Shown here: piece by piece, positions 10,867-23,890 of the stretch | How positions within the stretch are numbered: position 1 is the stretch's first letter | Layout: each line of letters begins with the position of its first letter | DNA from: Paracoccus sp. DMF-8 | GTDB lineage: Bacteria > Pseudomonadota > Alphaproteobacteria > Rhodobacterales > Rhodobacteraceae | Reading direction: 5' to 3' | DNA length: 64,000 nucleotides | Assembly (NCBI RefSeq): GCF_029309835.1 | Contig: NZ_JARJHL010000010.1 | Span: 620,001 to 684,000, forward strand | Made by a program: the position numbers and the translations under genes | The notes under the pieces: generated by a model | What the model saw: the letters and a program-made list of their open reading frames with translations, nothing else | What the model was told of the DNA's origin: nothing | Database searches by the model: none

Positions 10867-11559
10867 ATGGCTTCGCAGCATCAACCCTGTGTTCTGGTGG
10901 TCGAGGACGAAAGCGCGCAGCGCGAGGTCCTGAAGTATAACCTCGAAGCCGAAGGCTTTGACGTGGTGCTGGCCGAAAACGGTGACGAGGCGCTGTTGTT
11001 GTTCGAGGAAGAGCAGCCCGATCTGGTCCTGTTGGACTGGATGCTGCCCAATGTCAGCGGTCTGGAAATCTGCCGCCGGATCAAGGCCGATCCCGGCAAG
11101 CGCCAGATCCCGATCATCATGCTTTCCGCCCGGTCCGAGGAAGTGGACCGGGTGCGGAGGCTGGAAACCGGGGCCGATGACTACATGGTGAAACCCTATT
11201 CCGTGGTCGAGCTGATGGCCCGGCTGCGGACGCAGCTGCGCCGCACGCGCCCGTCCTCGATGGGCGAACGGATGAGCTTTTCGGACATCATTCTGGACAG
11301 CGCCGAACATCGCGTCTTTCGCGCGGGCCAGTCGCTGCATCTGGGGCCGACCGAATTCCGCCTGCTGTCGACGCTGATGGAAAAACCCGGCCGGGTCTGG
11401 ACGCGCGAACAATTGCTGGACCGGGTCTGGGGCCGCGATGTCTATGTCGACACCCGCACCATCGACGTTCATGTCGGCCGCCTGCGCAAGGCGCTGATGA
11501 TCAATGGCGGCGACAATCCGGTGCGCACGGTGCGCGGCGCAGGCTATGCCCTGGGCTGA
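10867..11559 (+). CDS. phoB: Phosphate regulon response regulator PhoB
   Basis: The 230-residue protein is an OmpR/PhoB-type regulator. The receiver domain (residues 7-120) has Glu13-Asp14, phospho-acceptor Asp57 (VLLDWMLP) and Lys109 (MVKPYS). The C-terminal winged helix (about 130-228) has FRLLSTLMEKPGRVWTREQLL and the recognition-helix segment RTIDVHVGRLRKAL. It is the last gene of the pst operon and would bind the Pho box upstream of pstS, closing an autoregulatory loop. The sensor PhoR is not in this window. This frame is intact. Confidence 0.93.
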   Translation: MASQHQPCVLVVEDESAQREVLKYNLEAEGFDVVLAENGDEALLLFEEEQPDLVLLDWMLPNVSGLEICRRIKADPGKRQIPIIMLSARSEEVDRVRRLETGADDYMVKPYSVVELMARLRTQLRRTRPSSMGERMSFSDIILDSAEHRVFRAGQSLHLGPTEFRLLSTLMEKPGRVWTREQLLDRVWGRDVYVDTRTIDVHVGRLRKALMINGGDNPVRTVRGAGYALG

Positions 11560-11583
11560 TCCTTCCGGCACCGGCTGAAAGAA

Positions 11584-11613
11584 CCGCGAGAGGGCGACCT
11601 CTCGCGGCTTTTT
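11584..11613 (+). terminator. Intrinsic terminator after phoB
   Basis: A perfect 10-base stem, CCGCGAGAGG with CCTCTCGCGG around GCGA, is followed by CTTTTT. It ends the pst-phoB transcript. It lies between converging genes and may also act on the leftward ompA-like gene. Confidence 0.9.
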
Positions 11614-11633
11614 CTGTTTCTTTGGGGACCGGG

Positions 11634-13776
11634 TCAGTTCTGTTCGATCAGATCGGTGATCCGGCGCACCGCGACGCGGCGGTTCGTGCGTTCGGCGTCC
11701 TGCGTCTGGACGCGCAGGAACTGTTCGCCATAGCCCTGAACGACCATGTTTTCCGGCGGCACGTCGAAATATTCCGTCAGCGCCAGCGCCACCGATTCCG
11801 CGCGCCGGTCCGACAGCGCCGAGTTCGACGCATCCGAACCGACCGCATCGGTATAGCCCTCGATCAGGTAAAGCTCGCCGGGGTTGTCGCGCACGCTCTG
11901 GGCGATGACGCGGCCAAGGGCGCTCAGCTGTTCGGCCTGATTGGGCGTGATCGCGGCGGAACCCGTGTCAAAGGTGATCGACTGGATATCCAGCGGCGCG
12001 ACCAGCGCGCGGACCTGCGCGATGTTGCGGATCTGGCCCAGGGTAAAGCGCCGGTCGATGCTGCTTTCGCGCATCAGCGCATCGCGCAGCGCCTCTTCGC
12101 TCATCTGATCGGTGTAATCGACAGGCCGCGCCGGCGGCGGCAGCTCGGCCACGCGGACCGGCGTCACATCGGCGGTATCGTCGATCAGCATGGTCGAACG
12201 CCCGTCCGGCCAGACGACCGAACGCCGCAGGATGTTCATGTTCGCATCGCGGATGGTCACGACGCGGCTGCCATCCTCGCGCAGGACCGTGGTGATGGAC
12301 GAACCGTCATCATAGCGTTCGGTCTGCACGTTGGAACCCGGCTGGAACAGCAGGGCGTCGTCATTCTTGATCAGTTGCTGCGAGCCGTCGGGCATGGTGA
12401 CAACGACCCGGTCGCCGGTGTTCAGCGCGACCTGACGGTCGTTCGACATCCACGAACCCATCGCATAGCCTGCCAGACCCGCCAGCGCGAGGCGGGCGAT
12501 GTCGCGGCCACGGTCGTCGTCGTCATCGTCGCGCTGCGCCTCTGCCCGCAATTCGCGGATCTGGTCTTCGTCCGAGCTGCGCCCGACCGAGGTTTCGAAA
12601 TCCTGATCCGAGCGGCGGGCATCATCCGCGCCGACGGTGAAGTCGCTGACCTGACCGCGCGGGGTGTCGGCATCACCGTCGTCATCGGTCAAGGCGCGCA
12701 AGGCCTCGCTCGGGGCAGGGGGCTTGGGATCTGCGGCTTCGCGGGCGGCATCGGTTTCGACGGCCCCCACCTCGGGCGCGTCATCCGCAGCACGGCGGGC
12801 GCGGTTCGGATTGGGGTTCTGGCGATCCGCCGCCCGGCCCGGATTTGCCCGGCCCGGATTTTCGGGGCGCTGATCCTGATCGCCAAGCGCGCGGCGCAGG
12901 GCGTCGGGGTCATTGCCGACCGGCGCGTCATCGGCATTGCCAGCCTGATCCTGTGCCGCCCCGCGATTGGGCCGGGCGCGGTTCGGCGCAGGGGGCGTCT
13001 GCCCGTCTGCGGCCTGAGCATCTGGAGCCTGACCGTCGGCTGCGGGCTGATCGGCATTCCGCATGCGCGGGCGTGGCCGAGGGGTCTCTGCCTGGGGTTC
13101 GGCATTCCCGGACGCGGCACCGTCACCACCCGCCCGCGTATTCCCGGCCTGCGGATCCGGGGCGCCATCGCTGTCTTCCTGCAGCCGTTCACGCAGCGCC
13201 GCGGCATCGGGCGCGGCCTGAGGGGCGCGAACGCCCTGACGGCCCTCGCGGGGGGCGGCGTCAGGTGCGGTGTCGTCAACCTGACGCTGCACGGGCGCGG
13301 GGCGTTCGGGCGTGGCTTCGCGCACGGCACGGGGTTTGGGCGCCGGGGTGTCCTGTTCCGCAGCCTGAGGTTCGGTCGCGGGGCGCGATTCCTCGGGCGT
13401 TGGCGCGGGTTCGGCATCCGCCGCGCGGTTGCGGGCGCGGGGGGCGGCGGCCGCATCCTCTGCCGCCGGTTCGGCGCGTTGGCGACGTTCGGCACGGGGC
13501 TGTTCCGCCGCGTCGCCCGCCCCGGCGTTTTCGGGTTCGGGTTGCGCAGGGCGTTGTCGGCTGGCTGCGCCGCCGTTGCCATTCCCCTGCTGTTGGGCGA
13601 CCCCTTGATCCGCAGCTTGATCTCGCAGCGCCGGGTTTGCGCGGCTTTTTCGGTGCGACCTCGGCCCCTGCCTCGGCTTCACCGTTTCCGCCGGGCTGTT
13701 GGGCGGCGACAAGATCGGGGGCAAGCAGCGACAGGCTTGCGACAATTGCGGTCGTGGCATGGAATATGCGACGCAT
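11634..13776 (-). CDS. OmpA-domain outer-membrane/peptidoglycan-linked protein with long Pro/Ala/Glu/Arg-rich region
   Basis: A signal peptide (MRRIFHATTAIVASLSLLA, cleaved after VAA) is followed by about 300 residues rich in Pro, Ala, Glu, Gln and Arg. Next come a middle region with a repeated VVTMPDGSQQ-like pattern and a C-terminal OmpA-like domain of about 110 residues. That domain has FDTGSAAITPNQ, the IEGYTDAVGSD peptidoglycan-binding motif and NRRVAVRR. The protein should anchor the outer membrane to peptidoglycan. A single-base shift near 13620-13640 places the signal peptide and the rest in different frames. It is likely a single monocistronic gene. Confidence 0.8.
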
Positions 13777-13940
13777 ATGATATCCTTTCAGGCAAACGGC
13801 CCGGTTTCGGAGCAGTCAGTCTCTGGGGCAGTAAGCCATGGGCCGGACCCAAGGTTCCCCGACCGCATCTGACAGCTGCGTGATAGGCGAAAGCCGACCG
13901 AAACCGCCGTTCGGGTCAGGTCGGGTCGGGTCGGAGCGTT

Positions 13941-15105
13941 TCAGGCCAGTGCCAGACCGCCACCCGCAACGCGCTGGACCTTGCCATCCAGTTCCAGCGC
14001 CAGAATGACCGGCGCCACCGCCGCAGGGCTGGCGCCCAGATCGCGGATCAGACTGTTTTCGTCGATTGGCGAGGGGCCAAGGCAGGCCGGAATCCGCTGC
14101 GCGATCTGATCCGGCGCGATTGCCGCGACGGGACGGGGCGCCGCGGTTTTCGCGGGGATGGTTTCGGTCCCGGTCATGGCCTTCGTCACGTCCCCGGCCC
14201 CGGTCACGACCTCAAGGCCAAGCTGCTGCAAAACATCGGCCGCATTGCGCACCAGCGTCGCGCCATCGCGGATCAGCGCATTGCAGCCGCCCGCCCGTGC
14301 ATCCATCGGATGTCCGGGCACGGCCATGACCTCTCGCCCCTGATCCAGTGCGTTGCGGGCGGTGATCAGGCTGCCGGACCGATGCGCGGCCTCGACCACG
14401 ACGACGCCACGGCTGAGGCCCGAGATGATGCGGTTGCGGGCCGGGAAATGGCGCGCGATGGGTTCGATTCCGGGCGCCTGTTCGGTGACAAGCAGCCCGG
14501 TTTCGCAGATCGAGGCGGCCAGCGCCGCGTTTTCAGAAGGGTAGATCACGTCGATCCCCCCCGCCATGACCGCAATCGTGCCGGTTTCCAGCGCCTGTTC
14601 ATGCGCCATCGTATCAATGCCACGCGCCAGCCCGGCGACGACGGCCACCCCGGCCTCGCCCAGACCACGCGCCAGACCGCGCGCCATGCGCAGGCCAAGC
14701 GAGGATGCGTTGCGTGCCCCGATCACCGCGACCGGCGGCTGCGCCAGCACCGACAGATTGCCGCGCAGCCAGAGCGCGGGCGGGGCATCCGCGACATCAT
14801 ACAGGAGCGGCGGGATAATCAGGCGCCCCCCATGTCACCAGCCGCGCACCCGCGCGACGACCGGCGGCAAGCTCGGCCGAGATCACGCCGGTCGGGCAGG
14901 GCGCCTAATCGCTGACACCGGCCGCGCGTGCAATCGCGGGCAGTTCGACCAGCGCCGCCGCCGCCGAGCCGTGTTCGGCGATCAGCCGATGAAAGGTCGA
15001 TGGCCCGACGCGCCGGGAACGGATGAGACGCAGGACATCGAACGGGTCGCCGGTCTCCGGTGGTGGTGTGTGGTGGGGATCGAAGGAAAACGACCTGATA
15101 TGCAA
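13941..15105 (-). CDS. dprA: DNA-processing protein DprA (frameshifted N-terminal part)
   Basis: DprA loads RecA onto incoming single-stranded DNA during natural transformation. The Rossmann-like core is clear: VAVIGARNASSLGLRMARGLARGL, SGLARGIDTMAHEQAL, GGIDVIYPSENAAL, FPARNRIISGLSRGVVVVEA and the AVPGHP segment. A C-terminal winged-helix (DML1-like) domain ends the protein. The N-terminal SAM-like part runs in other frames from about 15105 to 14770, with shifts near 14905 and 14830. The start is taken as TTG at 15105, but no strong ribosome site supports it. Confidence 0.88.
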
Positions 15106-15152
15106 TTCCCTGTCCTCGCCTCATCCGCAGGGACAGGTTTGCACCTCATTGG

Positions 15153-16651
<1,499 letters not shown>

Positions 16652-16822
16652 GGTCATCCTCTTCTGGCAGGTGAGCCTCGACTAGGGGCTTTTTGGTCGT
16701 AAGTCGATAGGTATGGCTTGCCCGTCAGTGTAAGATATGGTTGTGAAGGACACCGAATACCAGTCGGCCCGGGTGATGGCTCGCGGCCGGGCTGGCATGA
16801 CTGTAGGCAACGGGATGGGAAG

Positions 16823-17745
<923 letters not shown>

Positions 17746-17754
17746 GGTTCCGAC

Positions 17755-18672
17755 GTGGTTGAAACGCGCGCATATGTCGGCCCGGAAGAGGCACAGTTCG
17801 GCGATTACGTCGCCCTGCTGAAGCCCCGGGTGATGTCGCTGGTGGTGTTCACGGCCTTTGTCGGGCTGTGGATCGCGCCGGGGCATCCCGATCCCTTCAT
17901 CGCATTCTGTTCGGTCCTGTTCATCGCCATCGGCGGCGGCGCCTCGGGCGCGCTGAACATGTGGTATGACGCCGATATCGACGCGGTGATGCGCCGCACC
18001 CAAAGCCGCCCGGTCCCCGCGGGCCGGGTCACCCCGCAAGAGGCGCTTGGCCTGGGCATCGCCCTGTCGATCCTGTCGGTGATGATGCTGGGGCTGACGG
18101 CGAACTGGTTCGCGGCCGGTTTTCTGGCCTTTACCATCTTCTTCTATGCCGTCGTCTATACGATCTGGCTGAAACGCTCGACCCCGCAGAATATCGTCAT
18201 CGGCGGCGCGGCGGGCGCGTTCCCGGCGATGGTGGGCTGGGCCTGTTCGACCGGGTCGATCAGCCTTGAATCGCTGCTGATGTTCGCGCTGGTGTTTTTC
18301 TGGACTCCGCCGCATTTCTGGGCATTGGCGCTGTTCATGAACAACGACTACACCAAGGCGGGCGTGCCGATGCTGACCGTGACCCATGGCCGCCGCTCGG
18401 CCCGGCGTCACATCTTTGCCTATACGCTGGTGCTGGCGCCCTTTGCGCTGTGGCTGGGCGTGACCTCGGTCGGCGGGCCGCTGTATCTGGCGGTGTCGGT
18501 GGTGCTGAACGCCATGTTCATCTGGGGCGGCTGGCAGATCATGCGCCGGGATGAAACGGCGGCCGAAGGTGACGGATACCGCGTCGAAAAACGCTATTTC
18601 CGCTTTTCGCTGTATTACACCTTCCTGCATTTCCTAGCGCTGCTGGTCCAGCATGCGATGGGGGGCTGGTGA
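17755..18672 (+). CDS. ctaB: Protohaem IX farnesyltransferase (haem O synthase)
   Basis: CtaB adds a farnesyl group to haem B to make haem O, the precursor of haem A for cytochrome aa3. The 305-residue polytopic membrane protein shows the UbiA-family motif [19 protein letters not shown] (prenyl-diphosphate/Mg binding) near residue 63 and the second motif in [20 protein letters not shown]. It starts with GTG, ten bases after ctaC, as in other Paracoccus. Translation is coupled to the next gene by a TGATG junction. The frame is intact. Confidence 0.93.
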   Translation: MVETRAYVGPEEAQFGDYVALLKPRVMSLVVFTAFVGLWIAPGHPDPFIAFCSVLFIAIGGGASGALNMWYDADIDAVMRRTQSRPVPAGRVTPQEALGLGIALSILSVMMLGLTANWFAAGFLAFTIFFYAVVYTIWLKRSTPQNIVIGGAAGAFPAMVGWACSTGSISLESLLMFALVFFWTPPHFWALALFMNNDYTKAGVPMLTVTHGRRSARRHIFAYTLVLAPFALWLGVTSVGGPLYLAVSVVLNAMFIWGGWQIMRRDETAAEGDGYRVEKRYFRFSLYYTFLHFLALLVQHAMGGW

Positions 18673-18926
18673 TGGCGCTGCGTCCTGAACACGAGCTGCA
18701 CCACCGTCGCCGTGGCCGCAACATGGGCCTGCTGGCCGTGCTGGTCGCCTTTGCCGCGCTGGTGTTCGGCCTGACCATCGCCAAGATCGGCAATGGCGAC
18801 ATGATGGAAGGTTTCGACCACCAGCCGCGCACCTCTGTCCTGCCGCGCGAGGAAACCCCGGCGCCCCCCGCGACCGATGCGGCCACCACCGCCCCGGCCA
18901 CGCCCATTACCGGAGAGGATCAATGA
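18672..18926 (+). CDS. Small single-span membrane protein of the cta operon (CoxF-like)
   Basis: The 84-residue protein has a basic N-terminus ([11 protein letters not shown]), one transmembrane helix ([20 protein letters not shown]) and a Pro/Ala/Thr-rich tail. A small ORF is found at this exact place, between ctaB and ctaG, in rhodobacteral cta operons and is presumed to help oxidase assembly. Its role is inferred from position only. The ATG at 18672 overlaps the ctaB stop; a GTG at 18669 is an alternative. Its end overlaps the ctaG start by four bases. Confidence 0.8.
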   Translation: MALRPEHELHHRRRGRNMGLLAVLVAFAALVFGLTIAKIGNGDMMEGFDHQPRTSVLPREETPAPPATDAATTAPATPITGEDQ

Positions 18927-19498
18927 ACCGCAACAACCGCACGCTGCTGCAGCTTCTGGGTGTCGTCGTCGTGATGGGGGCCCTGTCCTGGGCTGCGGTT
19001 CCCTTTTATTCGTGGTTTTGCAAGGTCACCGGCTATGGCGGCACGACCATGACAGCCGAAACCGCGCCCGATGTCGTGCTGGATGAAAAGATCCGCGTGC
19101 GCTTCGACGCCAATGTCGATCCCGACATGGGCTGGACCTTCCGTCCGATGCAGCGCGAGGTCATGCTGAACATCGGCGAAAACGGTCTGGCCTTCTACGA
19201 GGCCGTGAACAACACCGACGAGCCGATCACCGGCACGGCCAGCTATAATGTCGCCCCCGATCTTGCCGGTTACTATTTCAGCAAGATCGAATGTTTCTGC
19301 TTTACCGAACAGACGCTGCAGCCGGGCGAACGTGTCGAAATGCCGGTCAGCTTCTTTGTCGACCCCGAACTGGTCAATGACCGTGATGCAGGTCGCATCC
19401 GCGACATCACCCTGTCCTATACCTTTCACAGGACGGACAAGCCTGCGCGCCCCGCGCAGGCTGCTCTGGACGCAGGGCGGAACACGAACGTAAACTGA
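18923..19498 (+). CDS. ctaG: Cytochrome c oxidase assembly protein CtaG (Cox11 family)
   Basis: CtaG delivers copper to the CuB site of subunit I. The 191-residue product has one N-terminal membrane anchor ([26 protein letters not shown]) and a periplasmic domain with the copper-binding CFCF motif in [16 protein letters not shown], plus [11 protein letters not shown]. Length and motifs are typical of the family. It overlaps the preceding small ORF by ATGA and is followed by ctaE after 36 bases. Confidence 0.94.
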   Translation: MNRNNRTLLQLLGVVVVMGALSWAAVPFYSWFCKVTGYGGTTMTAETAPDVVLDEKIRVRFDANVDPDMGWTFRPMQREVMLNIGENGLAFYEAVNNTDEPITGTASYNVAPDLAGYYFSKIECFCFTEQTLQPGERVEMPVSFFVDPELVNDRDAGRIRDITLSYTFHRTDKPARPAQAALDAGRNTNVN

Positions 19499-19534
19499 GC
19501 CAAATCAAGACGAACCAATAGCCAGGATCAGACA

Positions 19535-20359
19535 ATGGCGCACGCTAAGAACCACGACTACCACATTCTGCCCCCGTCAATCTGGCCTTTCATCGCCGCG
19601 ATTGCCGCTTTCGTCATGCTTGTCGGTGGCGTGGCATGGATGAGGGGCATCACGATCCTGGGTCTTCCGGTCGAAGGTCCGTGGATGTTCCTGATCGGCC
19701 TTGTCGGCGTGCTTTACGTCATGTGGGGCTGGTGGGCCGACGTCATTCGCGAAGGCGAGGCGGGCGACCATACCCCGGTCGTGCGCATCGGCCTGCAATA
19801 TGGCTATATCCTGTTCATCATTTCCGAAGTGATGTTCTTCGTCGCGTGGTTCTGGGCATTTTTCAAGAACGCCATGTATCCGATGGGGCCGGACAGCCCG
19901 CTGAAGGACGGCGTCTGGCCGCCCGAGGGGATCGTGACCTTCGACCCCTGGCACCTGCCGCTGATCAACACGCTGATCCTGCTGTTGTCGGGCGTTGCCG
20001 TGACCTGGGCGCACCACGCCTTTGTCCACGAAGGCGACCGCAAGGTGGCGATCCGTGGCCTGGCCGTCGGCGTGTTCCTGGGCATCTGCTTCAGCATCCT
20101 GCAGGCCTATGAATACAGCCACGCGGCATTCGGTCTGGCCGATACCGTTTACGGCGGCGTCTTTTACATGGCGACCGGCTTCCACGGCTTTCACGTTCTG
20201 ATCGGCACGATCTTTCTGGCCATCTGCATGTTCCGCTTGATGAAGGGCCAGATGACGCCCAAGGCTCATGTCGGGTTCGAAGCCGCCGCCTGGTATTGGC
20301 ACTTCGTCGACGTGGTCTGGCTGTTCCTCTTCGTCTCGATCTATGTCTGGGGCCGCTGA
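19535..20359 (+). CDS. ctaE: Cytochrome c oxidase subunit III
   Basis: The 274-residue, seven-helix subunit III of cytochrome aa3 stabilises subunit I. Recognisable stretches are [13 protein letters not shown] at the N-terminus, [49 protein letters not shown] and the C-terminal [21 protein letters not shown]. The frame is complete. A terminator follows, so ctaC-ctaB-ORF-ctaG-ctaE form one transcript. Confidence 0.96.
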   Translation: MAHAKNHDYHILPPSIWPFIAAIAAFVMLVGGVAWMRGITILGLPVEGPWMFLIGLVGVLYVMWGWWADVIREGEAGDHTPVVRIGLQYGYILFIISEVMFFVAWFWAFFKNAMYPMGPDSPLKDGVWPPEGIVTFDPWHLPLINTLILLLSGVAVTWAHHAFVHEGDRKVAIRGLAVGVFLGICFSILQAYEYSHAAFGLADTVYGGVFYMATGFHGFHVLIGTIFLAICMFRLMKGQMTPKAHVGFEAAAWYWHFVDVVWLFLFVSIYVWGR

Positions 20360-20412
20360 TCGGGCGGGCGCAGACAGCGAGGTCGCTGACCGGCCCCGTG
20401 GCTGACACGAAC

Positions 20413-20447
20413 AAGGCGCGCAAGGGATCTGCCTTTGCGCGCCTTTT
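20413..20447 (+). terminator. Intrinsic terminator after ctaE
   Basis: A stem of GGCGCGCAA(A)GG with CCTTTGCGCGCC around a GATCTG-like loop is followed directly by TTTT. It lies 55 bases beyond ctaE and separates the oxidase operon from the SURF1 gene. Confidence 0.8.
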
Positions 20448-20559
20448 GCCATCCGTCCCGATTGCGAAATCCGCGCGTCGGGCTTGCCCCTGCGCCAATC
20501 CCGCCTATAGGGATGGGGCGGGGTCTGCCCGTATCCCGATCCTTTCACCGAGCCCGCAC

Positions 20560-21231
20560 ATGCAACGCTATCTGTTCCCCATCATCACCGGCATTCTTGG
20601 CTGCGCCATTCTGCTGAGCCTGGGGGTCTGGCAGGTGCAGCGCCTTGGCTGGAAGGAAAACATGCTGGCCGAAATTCAGGCCAGGATCGACGGCGCTGCG
20701 ATCACGCTGCCCGCCAGCTATCAGCCCCAGATGAAATATCAGCCGGTCGAGATTGCGGGCCGCACCACGGGACAGGAAATTCTGGTCCTGTCCGGCACCC
20801 GCGATCTGGGCGGCGGCTATCAGGTGATTTCGGGGTTTGAAACCGATGACGGCCGCCGGATCATGGTGGATCGCGGTTTCATCCAGCAGGACGACCGCCA
20901 CAAACCGCGTCCCGCGACCGATCTGCGGATCACCGGCAACCTGCACTGGCCCGAGGAAAAAAGCGGCTCGACCCCAGAACCGAACCTGACCGAAGGCATC
21001 TGGTTCGCGCGCGAGGTGCCGCGCATGGCCAGCCAGCTTGGAACCGAGGACATGCTGGTCGTCGCCCGCGAGGTGCAGGGGGACGATCAGGGGGTGATGC
21101 CGATCCCGATCTCGATCCAGGGGGTGCCGAACCGGCATCTCGAATATGCCGCGACATGGTTCATGCTGGCGGTGATCTGGGCGGGGATGACAGTGGCGCT
21201 GATCTGGCGTATCAGGCAGCGCAAATTCTAG
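20560..21231 (+). CDS. SURF1-family cytochrome oxidase assembly protein
   Basis: SURF1 helps haem A insertion into cytochrome oxidase. The 223-residue product has the family layout of an N-terminal membrane helix (LFPIITGILGCAILLSLGVWQVQRL), a periplasmic domain with the conserved VDRGFI, and a C-terminal helix (TWFMLAVIWAGMTVALIWRI). The WQVQRLxWK motif after helix 1 and PNRHLEYAATWF before helix 2 are diagnostic. The ATG at 20560 is chosen because it begins the hydrophobic anchor; the long upstream frame is non-coding. thrC starts nine bases after its stop. Confidence 0.92.
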   Translation: MQRYLFPIITGILGCAILLSLGVWQVQRLGWKENMLAEIQARIDGAAITLPASYQPQMKYQPVEIAGRTTGQEILVLSGTRDLGGGYQVISGFETDDGRRIMVDRGFIQQDDRHKPRPATDLRITGNLHWPEEKSGSTPEPNLTEGIWFAREVPRMASQLGTEDMLVVAREVQGDDQGVMPIPISIQGVPNRHLEYAATWFMLAVIWAGMTVALIWRIRQRKF

Positions 21232-21239
21232 GAAAAGCC

Positions 21240-22628
21240 ATGCAATATGTATCGACGCGGGGTCAGGCCCCGGCCCTGAGTTTCGACCAGGCGATGATGA
21301 CCGGCCTTGCCCGCGACGGCGGGTTGTATCTGCCGGACAGCATTCCGACCCTGACCGCCGAACAGATCGCCGCATTCGAAGGGCTGTCCTATGAGGAAGT
21401 GGCCTGGCGCGTGATTTCGCCCTTTACCGGCGACAGCTTTTCCGAAACCGAATTGCGTCAGGCGATTGCCACCGCCTATGCGGGCTTTGGCCATGTCGCG
21501 CGCGCACCGTTGGTCCAGCTTGCCCCCGGCCATCACCTGCTGGAACTGTTCCACGGCCCCACGCTGGCCTTCAAGGATTTCGCGATGCAGCTGATCGGCC
21601 AGCTGTTCCAGATCGCGCTGGCGCGCAGCGGGCAGCGTATCACCATCGTCGGCGCGACCTCTGGCGATACCGGATCGGCGGCGATCGAGGCGTTTCGCGG
21701 TCTGGCCAATGTCGATGTGTTCATCCTTTACCCGCATGGCCGCGTGTCCGAGGTGCAACGCCGCCAGATGACGACGCCATCGGAAAGCAATGTCCATGCG
21801 CTGGCGCTGGACGGGCATTTCGACGATTGTCAGGCGCGGCTGAAGGACCTGTTCAACGACCATGATTTCCGCGACGGCGTCGGGCTGGCAGGGGTCAATT
21901 CGATCAACTGGGCGCGGGTGCTGGCGCAGATCGTCTATTATTTCAGCGCAGCCGTCAGCCTTGGTGCGCCTGCACGTCAGATCGACTTTACCGTTCCGAC
22001 CGGCAATTTCGGCGATATCTTTGCCGGTTCCATCGCCAAGGCCATGGGCCTGCCCATCGGGCAACTGGTTGTCGCGACGAACCAGAACGACATTTTGCAC
22101 CGTGCGCTGACCACGGGCGAATACCGGGTCGGCACGGTCGAACCTTCGATCAGCCCCTCGATGGATATTCAGGTCAGTTCGAATTTTGAACGCGCGCTCT
22201 ATCTGGCTTACGCGGGTGATGCGGGCGCGATCCGTCAGCTGATGGATGAGCTGAAATCGGGCGGTTTTACCATCAGTCAGGGTGCCTTGCAGCATCTGCG
22301 CGAGGTCTATGCCTCGGGCCGGGTGTCCGAGGGCGCAACCAGCGCGATGATCGAAACCATCCGCGCCGAAACGGGCGAGGTGATCTGCCCCCATACCGCC
22401 GTCGCGATCCATGTCGCGCGCCAACACCTGCGCCCCGGCGTGCCGATGGTGTCGCTGTCCACCGCTCATCCCGCCAAATTCCCCGATGCGGTTCAGGCCG
22501 CGCTTGGCATTCGCCCTGACCTGCCGCCGCATATGGCCGATCTGTTCGACCGACCCGAGCGTGTGACACAGGTTGAAAACGACGCGGAAGCGATTAAGTC
22601 CCTGATCCTTGAACGGAGATCAGCTTGA
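21240..22628 (+). CDS. thrC: Threonine synthase
   Basis: ThrC converts O-phosphohomoserine to threonine with pyridoxal phosphate. The 462-residue protein matches the long bacterial/fungal class. It opens MQYVSTRGQAPALSFDQAM, has the PLP lysine Lys112 in GPTLAFKDFAMQ, a phosphate-binding GATSGDTGSAAI, and PTGNFGDIFAG. Its stop overlaps the TTG start of the following peptidase gene, so both are co-translated. The frame is intact. Confidence 0.95.
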   Translation: MQYVSTRGQAPALSFDQAMMTGLARDGGLYLPDSIPTLTAEQIAAFEGLSYEEVAWRVISPFTGDSFSETELRQAIATAYAGFGHVARAPLVQLAPGHHLLELFHGPTLAFKDFAMQLIGQLFQIALARSGQRITIVGATSGDTGSAAIEAFRGLANVDVFILYPHGRVSEVQRRQMTTPSESNVHALALDGHFDDCQARLKDLFNDHDFRDGVGLAGVNSINWARVLAQIVYYFSAAVSLGAPARQIDFTVPTGNFGDIFAGSIAKAMGLPIGQLVVATNQNDILHRALTTGEYRVGTVEPSISPSMDIQVSSNFERALYLAYAGDAGAIRQLMDELKSGGFTISQGALQHLREVYASGRVSEGATSAMIETIRAETGEVICPHTAVAIHVARQHLRPGVPMVSLSTAHPAKFPDAVQAALGIRPDLPPHMADLFDRPERVTQVENDAEAIKSLILERRSA

Positions 22629-23890
22629 GCGATATCAATATCACGACCCTGCCCAACGGGCTGCGCATTGTCACCAACCGCATGGACGGGCTGCATTCCG
22701 CGACGGTCGGGGTCTGGGTGAATGCCGGCGGCCGCGACGAACGGCTGGAACAGAACGGCATCGCCCATTTTCTGGAACATATGGCATTCAAGGGCACGGC
22801 GCGGCGGTCGGCCCTGCAGATCGCTGAAACGATCGAGGATGTCGGCGGCTATATCAACGCCTATACCTCGCGCGATGTGACGGCCTATTACGCGCGGGTG
22901 CTGGCGGGCGATGTGACGCTGGCGCTGGACGTGATTTCCGACATCGTGCTGAACCCGGTGTTCGACCCGCGCGAGATCGAGGTCGAACGCGGCGTGATCC
23001 TGCAGGAAATCGGGCAGTCGCTGGATACGCCCGACGATGTGATTTTCGACTGGCTGCAAGAGGCGGCCTATCCCGACCAGCCGATGGGCCGCACCATCTT
23101 GGGCCCGTCCGAACGTGTGTCGCATTTCGGGCGGGGCGATCTGTCGGGTTTCGTCAGCGAACATTACGGTCCCGGCCAGATGATCGTTGCGGCGGCGGGG
23201 GCGGTCGATCACGACCTGATCGTGGCGCAGGCGACCGAGATTTTCGGCGACAGGAAACCGCTGGCCAAGCTGGACCGCCAGCCCGCGCACTGGCGCGGTG
23301 CCGAAATGCGGCGCGTCAAGGATCTGGAACAGGCGCATTTCGCGCTGGCTCTGGAAGGTCCGGGCTACAAGGACGCCGATTATTTCGCGACCCAGATCTG
23401 GACCTCGGCGCTTGGCGGGGGCATGTCGTCGCGGCTGTTCCAGAAGGTGCGCGAGGAACGCGGGCTGTGCTATACGATCTTTGCGCAATCGGGGTTTCAT
23501 GACGACACCGGCATGGTCACGATCTACGCGGGCACCTCGTCCGAACAGATCGGCGATCTGGCGTCCATCACCATCGACGAAATCCGCCGCAGCATCGACA
23601 CCCTGACCGAGGCCGAGGTGTCGCGCGCCAAGGCCCAGATGAAGGCCGGGCTGCTGATGGGGCTGGAAAGCCCCTCGGGGCAGGCCGAACGCATGGCGCG
23701 GTCGCTGGCGATCTGGGGCCGCATTCCCGATGCCACGGAAATGGCCGGGCGCATCGACGCCGTCAGCATGCGCGATGTGCGCGACCACGCGGCACGGCTG
23801 ATCTCGGACGCGCGCCCGGCGCTTGCGCTTTATGGTCCGGTGGGCAAGGCCCCCGACCGCGAGGAGCTGGCCAAAAGGCTGGCCGCCTGA
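22625..23890 (+). CDS. M16-family zinc metallopeptidase (processing-peptidase-like)
   Basis: The 421-residue protein carries the inverted zinc motif HFLEH (His48, Glu51, His52) followed by MAFKGTARR. A downstream Glu in VERGVILQEIG is a likely third ligand. The GGGMSSRLFQKVREERGLCY segment is typical of the C-terminal M16 domain. It resembles the beta subunit of the mitochondrial processing peptidase and its alphaproteobacterial relatives. The start is TTG within the thrC stop (TTGA); the context fixes it. Its own stop overlaps the next ATG. The peptide substrate in bacteria is unknown. Confidence 0.92.
   Translation: MSDINITTLPNGLRIVTNRMDGLHSATVGVWVNAGGRDERLEQNGIAHFLEHMAFKGTARRSALQIAETIEDVGGYINAYTSRDVTAYYARVLAGDVTLALDVISDIVLNPVFDPREIEVERGVILQEIGQSLDTPDDVIFDWLQEAAYPDQPMGRTILGPSERVSHFGRGDLSGFVSEHYGPGQMIVAAAGAVDHDLIVAQATEIFGDRKPLAKLDRQPAHWRGAEMRRVKDLEQAHFALALEGPGYKDADYFATQIWTSALGGGMSSRLFQKVREERGLCYTIFAQSGFHDDTGMVTIYAGTSSEQIGDLASITIDEIRRSIDTLTEAEVSRAKAQMKAGLLMGLESPSGQAERMARSLAIWGRIPDATEMAGRIDAVSMRDVRDHAARLISDARPALALYGPVGKAPDREELAKRLAA

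Noticed and set aside
11622..13883. A long rightward open frame of about 750 codons opposite the ompA-like gene
   Set aside because: It is the antisense shadow of the high-GC, Pro/Arg-rich gene. The leftward frame has a signal peptide and an OmpA domain.
13905..13935. Short tandem GGTCGG/GGTCGGGTCGG-type repeat between dprA and the ompA-like gene
   Set aside because: Only about four imperfect units in a GC-rich gap; no sign that it lies in a promoter spacer or coding frame. Not enough to call a phase-variable element.
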